Positions 24,631-31,452 of a stretch of DNA of 64,000 bases are shown here, one piece after another (within the stretch, counting starts at the first letter, position 1; each line of letters begins with the position of its first letter). A program made the position numbers and the translations under genes. Source of the DNA: Allobogoriella deserti (GTDB taxonomy: Bacteria > Actinomycetota > Actinomycetes > Actinomycetales > Actinomycetaceae); NCBI RefSeq assembly GCF_042680605.1, contig NZ_JBHUEE010000006.1, positions 222,763-286,762 of the forward strand, written 5' to 3'. The notes beneath the pieces were generated by a model. It saw only the letters and a list, made by a program, of their open reading frames with translations. It did not search any database and was not told the origin of the DNA.

Positions 24631-24854
24631 GCCGCTCGTCCCTCACGGCTACCTCCGACTCGGGCTCGTCAGTCGGCCATGTTGTCCGGCCGACTTCCTC
24701 ACCCTCCGTCTGCGGCTGCCGCTCGTCCCTCACGGCTACCTCCGACTCGGGCTCGTCAGTCAGCCATGTTGTCCGGCCGACTTCCTCACCCTCCGTCTGC
24801 GGCAGCCGCTCGTCCCTCACGGCTACCTCCGACTCGGGCTCGTCAGTCGGCCAT
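24631..24854. repeat. 87-bp tandem repeat, about 2.6 copies, running into the exporter's stop codon
   Basis: The string GCCGCTCGTCCCTCACGGCT starts at 24631, 24718 and 24805, an exact 87-bp period. The units differ by only a few bases (e.g. AGTCGGCC/AGTCAGCC). The third copy ends at 24854, inside the last codons of the DHA2 exporter (stop at 24843-24845). Each unit carries the 7-base pair GTCGGCC/GGCCGAC (one arm mutated in copy 2), so it may form serial hairpins. 87 is divisible by three, so all frames keep their phase. Confidence 0.92.
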
Positions 24855-26438
24855 GACAGCCTCGCCGCGCGCCACCATGCCCGCCTCGTTCCCGAGCTTC
24901 ACCTCGCGGAGGAACAGCGCCAGTACGAAGCCGATCAGCAGCAGCGGCACGAGGTACCAGAAGGCGGGCGCCAACGCGTCGGCGTACGCGTCGATGACCC
25001 CGCTGTGGAGCGGCTCGGGCAGATTCTGCACCGCCTGCGGCGTGATGGATTCCGCGGAGCCCTCGAGCTGCCCGGCCGCCTCCGGCGGAACCGTGGCGAA
25101 GACATCCGTGAGCCGATCGCTGAGGCGGCCGGTGAAGATCGTGCCGAAGAGGGCGACCCCGAGCGAGGCGCCGATCTCCCGGAAGAAGTTGTTGCTGGAG
25201 GTCGCGGTGCCGATCTCGTGCGGATCCACCGCGTTCTGCACCGCCAGCACGACCGGCTGCATGACCAGGCCGAGGCCCACGCCCAGCACGAAGATCATGA
25301 CGCCGAACTGGACGGTCGAGGTGTCCCCGGTCAACGTGGTGAGCCAGGCGACCGCGGCGGCGGCGATCGCCATGCCGACGATCGGGTAGATCTTGTACCG
25401 CCCGGTCTTCGTGATCAGTCCGCCGGAGGCGATCGCGGTGAGCATGACGCCCGCCATCATCGGGATCATCAGCAGCCCGGACTCGGTCACGCCGGCACCG
25501 GTCGACATCTGCAGGAACGTCGGCAGGAAGCTCAGCGCCGCGAACATCCCCATCCCGATGACGAAGCCGATCGAGGTGGCGATGAGGAACGTCCGGTTCG
25601 CGAAGAGTCGCAGTGGGATGAGCGGCTCCGTGGCACGCAGCTCGACGACGATGAACGCCGCGATCGCGACGGCGGTCACTGCCACGAGTCCCAGCAGCCG
25701 TGTGTCGGACCAGTCGTATCCGGACTCGCCGCTCAGTGAGGTCCAGCTCGTGGTGAGGACCAGCCCCGCCGTTCCGACGGCCATCGTGAGGATGCCGGCG
25801 ATGTCCACCGGCCGGCGTGAGCGGTGACTCGGCAGCTTGAGCGCCAGGACGGCGGCGACGAACGCCGCGATGCCGATCGGGATGTTGAGCCAGAAGCACC
25901 AGCGCCAGTCGGCGTGGTCGGTGAACAGACCGCCGAGCAGCGGACCGAGCACGGCGGAGATGCCGAACAGTGCACCCATCGGCCCCATGTACTTGCCCCG
26001 CTCCCGGGCGGGGACGATGTCGGCGATGATCGCCTGCGACAGGATCATCAGCCCGCCGCCGCCAAGTCCCTGCATGCCGCGCCAGAACACCAGACCGCCG
26101 AAGCTCTGGGTGAAACCCGCCCCGGCGGAGGCGACGGTGAACAAGGCGATGGCGATGAGGAAGGGCACGCGCCGCCCGTAGAGGTCGCCGAACTTGCCGT
26201 ACAACGGCATGACGATGGCGACGCCGAGGATGTACGCGGTGACGACCCAGGCCTGGTGCTCGACGCCGCTGAGCTCACCGACGATCGTGGGCAGCGCCGT
26301 GCCGACGATGGACTGATCCAGCGAGGCCAGGAACATGCTCGCCATCAGCGCGCCGAAGATCGTCCAGATGAGCTTCCGGCTCAGGACGACGGTGGGTGCG
26401 GCGTCGGCCGGTGCGGCGCCGCCGGGTGGTGCAGTCAT
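24843..26438 (-). CDS. MFS exporter, DHA2 (EmrB/QacA, 14-span) family
   Basis: 531 residues, ATG 26438 with GGAGG upstream. It begins IFGALMASMFLASLDQSIVGTALPTI, the EmrB/QacA start; motif A is GKFGDLYGRR, and the central GPMGALFGISAVLGPLLGG is the antiporter motif. A large extracellular loop (VPPEAAGQLEGSAESITPQ) near residue 460 is usual for the subfamily. It lies 95 bases behind a TetR gene on the same strand, so TetR probably controls it. The last codons overlap the 87-bp repeat. Confidence 0.9.
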   Translation of the reverse strand: MTAPPGGAAPADAAPTVVLSRKLIWTIFGALMASMFLASLDQSIVGTALPTIVGELSGVEHQAWVVTAYILGVAIVMPLYGKFGDLYGRRVPFLIAIALFTVASAGAGFTQSFGGLVFWRGMQGLGGGGLMILSQAIIADIVPARERGKYMGPMGALFGISAVLGPLLGGLFTDHADWRWCFWLNIPIGIAAFVAAVLALKLPSHRSRRPVDIAGILTMAVGTAGLVLTTSWTSLSGESGYDWSDTRLLGLVAVTAVAIAAFIVVELRATEPLIPLRLFANRTFLIATSIGFVIGMGMFAALSFLPTFLQMSTGAGVTESGLLMIPMMAGVMLTAIASGGLITKTGRYKIYPIVGMAIAAAAVAWLTTLTGDTSTVQFGVMIFVLGVGLGLVMQPVVLAVQNAVDPHEIGTATSSNNFFREIGASLGVALFGTIFTGRLSDRLTDVFATVPPEAAGQLEGSAESITPQAVQNLPEPLHSGVIDAYADALAPAFWYLVPLLLIGFVLALFLREVKLGNEAGMVARGEAVMAD

Positions 26439-26533
26439 ACGTCAACCTCCGTCTTGCTGAAGTGGGTGGCGGCGCCGTTGCCGATGGTCAGGGTCTGGTG
26501 GTGCGGCTGGGCCGGCGGGACGGCCGCGGGGCG

Positions 26534-27148
26534 TCAGCGGACGACGTCCTTGAAGGCGAGTGCGACGGCGTCCACGTGTGGTGCGACCGCGCCCGTGCGC
26601 CCGTGGGCCTCCCAGCGGACGAGTGCCGCGTGCGCGAGGGTCATGGTCGTCATGGCTGCGAGCTCGACGTCGACGGCAGCGGCCTCCGGGCCGAGTCGCT
26701 CGCGGATGAGCTCGAGCATCGTGTGCCGGTGCTCGTCGAACGCCGCGAGCTGGCGCGCGCTCAGGCGTGGCTCCTGGCGGGCGAGCTCGAGGGCGCGGCC
26801 CACCCGGTCGCGGCCGACGGTGCGGCTGGCGAGGACGAGCCGGGCGAGGTCGGCCAGGTCGTCGAAGAGCCGGCCGGTGGGCCCGCCGTCGGCGAAGGCC
26901 CGGACGTCCTCCGGAGCGAGCTCCCACGGTTCGATCGCGAGAACGGCGTCGTCCTTCGAACTGAAGTAATTGAAGAACGTCCGCCGTGAGACGCCCGCCT
27001 CGGCGCAGATGTCCTCCACGCTGACGGCGTCGAGGCCACGCTCGCCGACCAGGTGGTGCGCCGCGTCGACCAGCGCTTCCCGACGCGCCCGCTTCTGTCG
27101 CTCGCGCAGCCCGAGGTCCTGGTCGGCGAGGGGACTCAACTCACTCAC
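26534..27148 (-). CDS. TetR/AcrR-family regulator of the DHA2 exporter
   Basis: 204 residues, GTG 27148. The helix-turn-helix is VSVEDICAEAGVSRRTFFNYF with FSSKDDAVLAIEP after it (residues ~35-65), a form common in actinomycete regulators. The C-terminal half is helical. It is the first gene of a two-gene unit with the exporter. Two dyads of the TTGCAC type lie 12-43 bases before the start, fitting autoregulation and drug-inducible export. Confidence 0.9.
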   Translation of the reverse strand: MSELSPLADQDLGLRERQKRARREALVDAAHHLVGERGLDAVSVEDICAEAGVSRRTFFNYFSSKDDAVLAIEPWELAPEDVRAFADGGPTGRLFDDLADLARLVLASRTVGRDRVGRALELARQEPRLSARQLAAFDEHRHTMLELIRERLGPEAAAVDVELAAMTTMTLAHAALVRWEAHGRTGAVAPHVDAVALAFKDVVR

Positions 27149-27159
27149 GCCAGCAATTC

Positions 27160-27191
27160 TTGCACTCCGTGCATCTTTGCACCAGGTGCAA
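27160..27191 (-). promoter_or_regulatory. Tandem TetR operators (TTGCAC dyads)
   Basis: TTGCACCAGGTGCAA (27177-27191) is a perfect 15-bp dyad, and TTGCAC-TCC-GTGCAT (27160-27174) a near-perfect second copy, starts 17 bases apart. They precede the tetR start by 12 bases, covering the expected promoter. Confidence 0.7.
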
Positions 27192-27211
27192 TTCGTGTGA
27201 CGACGGCCTCG

Positions 27212-27460
27212 CTATCTCCTGCGCACGGCGTTCGCCCAGACCCTGGCATAGCCCTCGCGTCCGTGCTCGTCGACGTACCGGATGCGCGCGGCCTTCGGCG
27301 TCCACGCCACGGCGACCCCCTCGACGAGGTGATGGCCGGCGCGGGTCTGGATCCAGGCCGCAACCGGCAGGGGTTCGTCGGCCTGGTGGATGGGCAGGCC
27401 GTACTGGGCGGGACCGAGGCTGTACGCCTGGTCGCGCAACGGGACCTGCTCGATCGCCAT
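27212..27460 (-). CDS. Small conserved-type hypothetical protein
   Basis: 82 residues from ATG 27460, 6 bases after TACTCT, so probably leaderless. It reads MAIEQVPLRDQAYSLGPAQY, with IRYVDEHGREGYARVWANAV at the end; a small all-beta protein is plausible. No catalytic motif or membrane span is visible. It is divergent from the cox cluster and upstream of tetR on the same strand. Function unknown. Confidence 0.6.
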   Translation of the reverse strand: MAIEQVPLRDQAYSLGPAQYGLPIHQADEPLPVAAWIQTRAGHHLVEGVAVAWTPKAARIRYVDEHGREGYARVWANAVRRR

Positions 27461-27522
27461 GGCGACAGAGTAGAGCACGGATCGAACATCTGTACGCCCA
27501 GGTCGTCCCTCACCCGCGACTC

Positions 27523-27589
27523 GTCATTCCTGTGCCGACTGGTCATTCCTGCACAGGTGCGGATACCGGCTGCCCTAGCTGGGTACGCT
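27523..27589 (+). promoter_or_regulatory. Promoter region of the cox cluster with repeated GTCATTCCTG
   Basis: GTCATTCCTG occurs at 27523-27532 and 27542-27551. Overlapping them, CCTGTGC (27529-27535) and GCACAGG (27551-27557) form an inverted repeat. TACGCT (27584-27589) lies 7 bases before the first ATG (27597), implying a leaderless mRNA with these repeats about 50-70 bases upstream, a usual activator position. Confidence 0.5.
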
Positions 27590-27596
27590 CCGGAGC

Positions 27597-28487
27597 ATGA
27601 ATCCTGACGAGGCGTTCAGCAGCCCGGACGCACTCGCGGACGCCCTCGCCGAAACCGGCTACCTCGCCGAGCCCGGCCTGGTCACGGTCACCTGGCTCGC
27701 CCACCGCCTGCAGCGGCCGGTCCTACTCGAGGGTGAGCCCGGAACCGGCAAGACCGCGTTGGCGGAGGCCGTCGCCGAGCTCACCGGGCGACCACTGATC
27801 CGGCTGCAGTGCTACGAGGGCATCGACGCCACCCAGGCCCTCTATGACTGGGACTTCCCGCGGCAGATCCTGCACCTGCGTACCGTGGAGGCGCTCGCGG
27901 CCGGCGAGTCACGGGACGCGGACGCCCTCGAGGCGGAGCTCTTCGACGAGCGCTTCCTCCTGGCCAGGCCGGTCCTGCGTGCCCTGCGGGAGAGTCCGTG
28001 CGTCCTTCTCGTCGACGAAATCGACCGTGCCGACGACGAGTTCGAGGCCTTCCTGCTCGAGGTGCTCTCCACCTGGCAGGTCACCGTCCCCGAGATCGGC
28101 ACCGTCACCGCGCAGCGACCACCGTTCGTGGTGCTCACCTCGAACCGCACCCGGGATCTGCACGACGCGCTCAAGCGGCGCTGCCTCTACCACTGGATCG
28201 ACCACCCGTCCCTGGAGCGTGAGCTCGCCATCGTGCGCAGCCGGCTACCCGACGTGGACGTCGCTCTGGCCGAGCAGGTGGTCGCCGTCGTCCAAGCCCT
28301 GCGCGGCGAGGCCGCCCTCGTCAAGCCTCCCGGCGTGGCCGAAACCCTCGACTGGGCGCGCGCCCTCGTGGCACTCCACGCCAGCCGTCTGGACGTCGAG
28401 CTCGCCGCCCGGACCCTCGGCACGGCCGTCAAGTACCGCGAGGACACCGAGCGGGTCCGGCAGGTCCTGGACCGCATGCTGGGGTGA
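27597..28487 (+). CDS. MoxR-family AAA+ ATPase (CoxD-like)
   Basis: 296 residues. Walker A GEPGTGKT at 46-53, Walker B CVLLVDEIDRAD, and sensor 1 FVVLTSNRTRDL. MoxR ATPases act with VWA partners to mature or insert cofactors. In CO-dehydrogenase clusters CoxD and CoxE help assemble the sulfurated copper-molybdenum or molybdenum centre. Here the VWA gene overlaps its stop (GTGA), and molybdenum-hydroxylase genes follow. The mRNA start is probably leaderless. Confidence 0.9.
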   Translation: MNPDEAFSSPDALADALAETGYLAEPGLVTVTWLAHRLQRPVLLEGEPGTGKTALAEAVAELTGRPLIRLQCYEGIDATQALYDWDFPRQILHLRTVEALAAGESRDADALEAELFDERFLLARPVLRALRESPCVLLVDEIDRADDEFEAFLLEVLSTWQVTVPEIGTVTAQRPPFVVLTSNRTRDLHDALKRRCLYHWIDHPSLERELAIVRSRLPDVDVALAEQVVAVVQALRGEAALVKPPGVAETLDWARALVALHASRLDVELAARTLGTAVKYREDTERVRQVLDRMLG

Positions 28488-29593
28488 GCGCCGTGCCGTG
28501 GAGCCCACCGGAGATGCTGCTCGGATTCGCTCGCGCCCTGCGCACGGCCGGTCTGCCGGTGACGGCGGACCGCGAACGGGCGTTCCTGCGCGCCGCGGCC
28601 GAGGTCGGTGCAGGCAATCGCGCCGCGGTGTACTGGGCCGGCCGCTGCACCCTGACCGCCGCACCCGCCGACCTCGGTCCCTACGACCAGATCTTCACGA
28701 GCTGGTTCGGCGGTGAGTCCCTCGATGCCGTCACCCACCGCGAGGTGCCCCGAGTCAGCACCGTCCAGGCCGCCGTGACCGACGGGGGTACCAGCGCCGA
28801 GGATGCGACCGACCAGACGCTGCGCGCCGCTGCGTCGGAGGTCGAGGTGCTCCGGCGTCGCGACGTCGCCGGCCTGGCGCCCGGCGAACGTGCCGCGTTG
28901 CAGCGCCTCTTCGCCACCTTGCGACCGTGCCCGCCGACCCGGCCGGCCAGGCGGCGCACGCCCACACCGGCCGGTGAGCTCGACGGACGGGCAAGTCTGC
29001 GGGCACAACTGCGTGGCCTGGGCGAGCCGACCCGGCTCCGCCACAGGCGACGGCGCACCCGGCCGCGTCGCGTCGTGCTGCTCGTGGACGTCTCCGGTTC
29101 GATGAGCGCGTACAGCGACGCACTGCTCCGGCTGGCCCACGCCGTCGTCCGTGCCGCCCCGCGAACCACCGAGGCGTTCACGCTCGGCACCCGACTGACC
29201 CACGTCACCCGGGCGTTGCGCCAGCGCGACCCCGACCGTGCCCTCCTCGACGCCGGTGCCAGCGTGCCGGACTGGTCGGGCGGGACCCGCCTGGGCGAGA
29301 CGCTCGGCGCCTTCGTCGACCGGTGGGGGCGCCGCGGCCTCGCCCGGCAGGCCGTCGTCGTCATCTTCTCCGACGGTTGGGAGCGTCACGGCCCCGAGTT
29401 GCTCGGGGAGCAGGTGCGCCGCCTGCACCGGATCGCGCACCGCGTCATCTGGGTCAACCCACACCGGGGCAAGGCCGGCTACCGCCCGGTGCAGCAGGGG
29501 ATGGTGGCCGCGCTGCCGTACGTGGACGAGTTCGTGGCCGGGCACTCGTTGGCGACGTTCGAAGACCTGCTGGACCTGGTGGCCCGTGCATGA
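28484..29593 (+). CDS. coxE: VWA-domain protein (CoxE-like)
   Basis: 369 residues from GTG 28484, overlapping the MoxR stop. The N-terminal part (PEMLLGFARALRTAGLPVT) is typical of CoxE. The C-terminal von Willebrand A domain starts VVLLVDVSGSMSAYSD with the metal-coordinating DxSxS at Asp202 and continues VVIFSDGWERHGPELL. CoxE is the partner of the CoxD ATPase in maturing CO dehydrogenase family enzymes. Confidence 0.88.
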   Translation: MSAVPWSPPEMLLGFARALRTAGLPVTADRERAFLRAAAEVGAGNRAAVYWAGRCTLTAAPADLGPYDQIFTSWFGGESLDAVTHREVPRVSTVQAAVTDGGTSAEDATDQTLRAAASEVEVLRRRDVAGLAPGERAALQRLFATLRPCPPTRPARRRTPTPAGELDGRASLRAQLRGLGEPTRLRHRRRRTRPRRVVLLVDVSGSMSAYSDALLRLAHAVVRAAPRTTEAFTLGTRLTHVTRALRQRDPDRALLDAGASVPDWSGGTRLGETLGAFVDRWGRRGLARQAVVVIFSDGWERHGPELLGEQVRRLHRIAHRVIWVNPHRGKAGYRPVQQGMVAALPYVDEFVAGHSLATFEDLLDLVARA

Positions 29594-29659
29594 GTACCCC
29601 GCTGTGCTCCGGCATGCGGCACCATGGTCAGGACGAGGACGTCCCGCGGAGGAGGCCCG

Positions 29660-30814
29660 ATGCGTGAGGTGACCGACCAGCTTCTCGCCTGGTGGGAGCA
29701 GGGCCGGGCGGTCGCCATGGGCACCGTGGTGGCGACCTTCCGCTCGGCACCACGGCCGCCGGGCGCCGCCATGCTCGTCGGGCCGGACGGCGAGGCCGTC
29801 GGGTCGGTCTCCGGCGGCTGCGTCGAAGGGGCCGTCTACGACCTCGGCCAGGAGGTGCTCGAGACCCGTGTGCCGCAGCTCGAGCGGTACGGCATCAGTG
29901 ACGACGACGCCTTCGCCGTCGGGCTGACGTGCGGCGGCATCCTCGACGTCTTCGTCGAACGGGTGGACCGCGAGACGTTCCCCGACCTGGGCGACGTGGT
30001 CGCGGACATCCGCGCCGGACGGCCGGTCGCCGTCGCCACCGTCGTCGCCCATCCGGACCCGCAGTCGGTGGGGCGCCGGATCGTCGTGCGGCCGGAGGGT
30101 GAGCCGGGCGCCGGGAGCCTCGGCAGTGCCCGCGCCGACGACGCCGTGACCGACGACGCGCGCGGTCTCCTCGCCGGCGGGCGCACGGCCACGCTCGAGT
30201 ACGGCCCGGACGGCGAACGACGCGGTGAAGGCATGCGTGTCTTCGTCTCCTCCCACGCGCCCCGTGCCCGCATGTTCGTCTTCGGCGCCATCGATTTCGC
30301 CGCCGCCGTCGCCAGGATCGGCACCTTCCTCGACTACCGCGTCACGGTATGCGACGCGCGGCCCGTTTTTGCCACCGCGTCCCGATTCCCGGACGCCGAC
30401 GAGGTGGTCGTGCGGTGGCCGCACGAGTACCTCGCCGAGGAGATCGCCGCAGGTCGCGTCGACGACCGCACGGTGGTGTGCGTCCTGACCCACGACCCCA
30501 AGTTCGACGTCCCGGTTCTCCAGGAGGCCCTTGCCGGACCGCCGCTCGCCTACATCGGTGCGATGGGATCGCGGCGGACCCACGCCGACCGGCTCGATCG
30601 CCTACGCGAGGCGGGTGTCACCGAAGAGCAGATCGCGCGGATCTCCAGCCCCATCGGCCTCGACCTCGGCGCCCGCACGCCGGAGGAGACGGCCGTGAGC
30701 ATCGCCGCCGAGATCATCGCGTTGCGCTGGGGCGGCGCGGGGGAACGCCTCACCGAGACCTCCGGGCCGATCCATCACAGCGCGGAGATCGCGGCGCCGC
30801 TCGAGCGTTCCTGA
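29660..30814 (+). CDS. XdhC/CoxI-family molybdenum-cofactor maturation protein
   Basis: 384 residues; ATG 29660 with GGAGG 7 bases before. The N-terminal XdhC_CoxI domain reads VVATFRSAPRPPGAAMLVGP and GSVSGGCVEGAV; LTCGGILDVFVERV follows. The C-terminal XdhC_C domain is Rossmann-like (MFVFGAIDFAAAVARIG, YIGAMGSRRTHADRL). XdhC binds sulfurated Moco and hands it to xanthine-dehydrogenase-type apoenzymes. It fits the neighbouring coxSLM genes. Confidence 0.9.
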   Translation: MREVTDQLLAWWEQGRAVAMGTVVATFRSAPRPPGAAMLVGPDGEAVGSVSGGCVEGAVYDLGQEVLETRVPQLERYGISDDDAFAVGLTCGGILDVFVERVDRETFPDLGDVVADIRAGRPVAVATVVAHPDPQSVGRRIVVRPEGEPGAGSLGSARADDAVTDDARGLLAGGRTATLEYGPDGERRGEGMRVFVSSHAPRARMFVFGAIDFAAAVARIGTFLDYRVTVCDARPVFATASRFPDADEVVVRWPHEYLAEEIAAGRVDDRTVVCVLTHDPKFDVPVLQEALAGPPLAYIGAMGSRRTHADRLDRLREAGVTEEQIARISSPIGLDLGARTPEETAVSIAAEIIALRWGGAGERLTETSGPIHHSAEIAAPLERS

Positions 30815-30912
30815 GCGAGCCGGCGAGAGAAGGTCCGCGAATCGCTTGCCGAAAGGTGACCTGGACCACAAAGATCGGTACTGACGACGACGTCAACCTC
30901 CCTGGAGGAACG

Positions 30913-31452
30913 ATGACCCGCATCACCGTCACGGTCGACGGAACGAGATACACCGACGACGTGGAGCCCAGGACGCTGCTGGTCCACTACCTGCGCGAGA
31001 CCCTCGGCAAGACCGGCACCGTGGTGGGGTGCGACACCTCGAACTGCGGTGCCTGCACGGTCCACCTCGACGGCCGCAGCGTGAAGTCCTGCAACGTCCT
31101 GGCCGTCCAGGCCGACGGGCAGGAGGTCACCACGATCGAGGGGCTCGCGCAGGACGGCGAGCTCACCCCGGTCCAGCAGGCCTTCCACGAGTGCCACGCG
31201 CTGCAGTGCGGATACTGCACGCCCGGCATGATCATGCAGGCCGAGGACCTCATCGCCCACCACGACGACCTCACCGAGGAGAAGATCCGGGTGGGCATGG
31301 AGGGCAATCTCTGCCGGTGCACCGGCTACCACAACATCGTCAAGGCGGTGCAGCAGGCGGCCGGCGCCAACGGTGGCGCCGGGGTCTCGGCCGAGGCCGG
31401 CAACGGCCGTCCGGCGGCAGCCGAGCCCGCCACCGAGGAGGCACGGGCATGA
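30913..31452 (+). CDS. coxS: [2Fe-2S] small subunit of CO-dehydrogenase-type molybdenum hydroxylase
   Basis: 179 residues, ATG 30913 behind GGAGGAA. Plant-type cluster: Cys40, Cys45, Cys48 and Cys60 (VVGCDTSNCGACTVHLDG). The second cluster: Cys99, Cys102, Cys134 and Cys136 (CGYCTPGM, LCRCTGYHN). This small subunit carries electrons from the molybdenum site to FAD. The C-terminus has an Ala/Gly/Glu-rich tail. It overlaps the large-subunit start by four bases. Confidence 0.95.
   Translation: MTRITVTVDGTRYTDDVEPRTLLVHYLRETLGKTGTVVGCDTSNCGACTVHLDGRSVKSCNVLAVQADGQEVTTIEGLAQDGELTPVQQAFHECHALQCGYCTPGMIMQAEDLIAHHDDLTEEKIRVGMEGNLCRCTGYHNIVKAVQQAAGANGGAGVSAEAGNGRPAAAEPATEEARA

Noticed and set aside
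24551..24820. 89-codon minus-strand frame through the 87-bp repeat, with GGAGG before its GTG
   Set aside because: Its 29-residue repeats are a trivial result of the 87-bp DNA period and it runs through a terminator-like hairpin into the tetR coding end. Kept only as part of the repeat finding.
24631..24854. Possible CRISPR array
   Set aside because: Units are contiguous 87-bp repeats with no unique spacers and no cas genes nearby.
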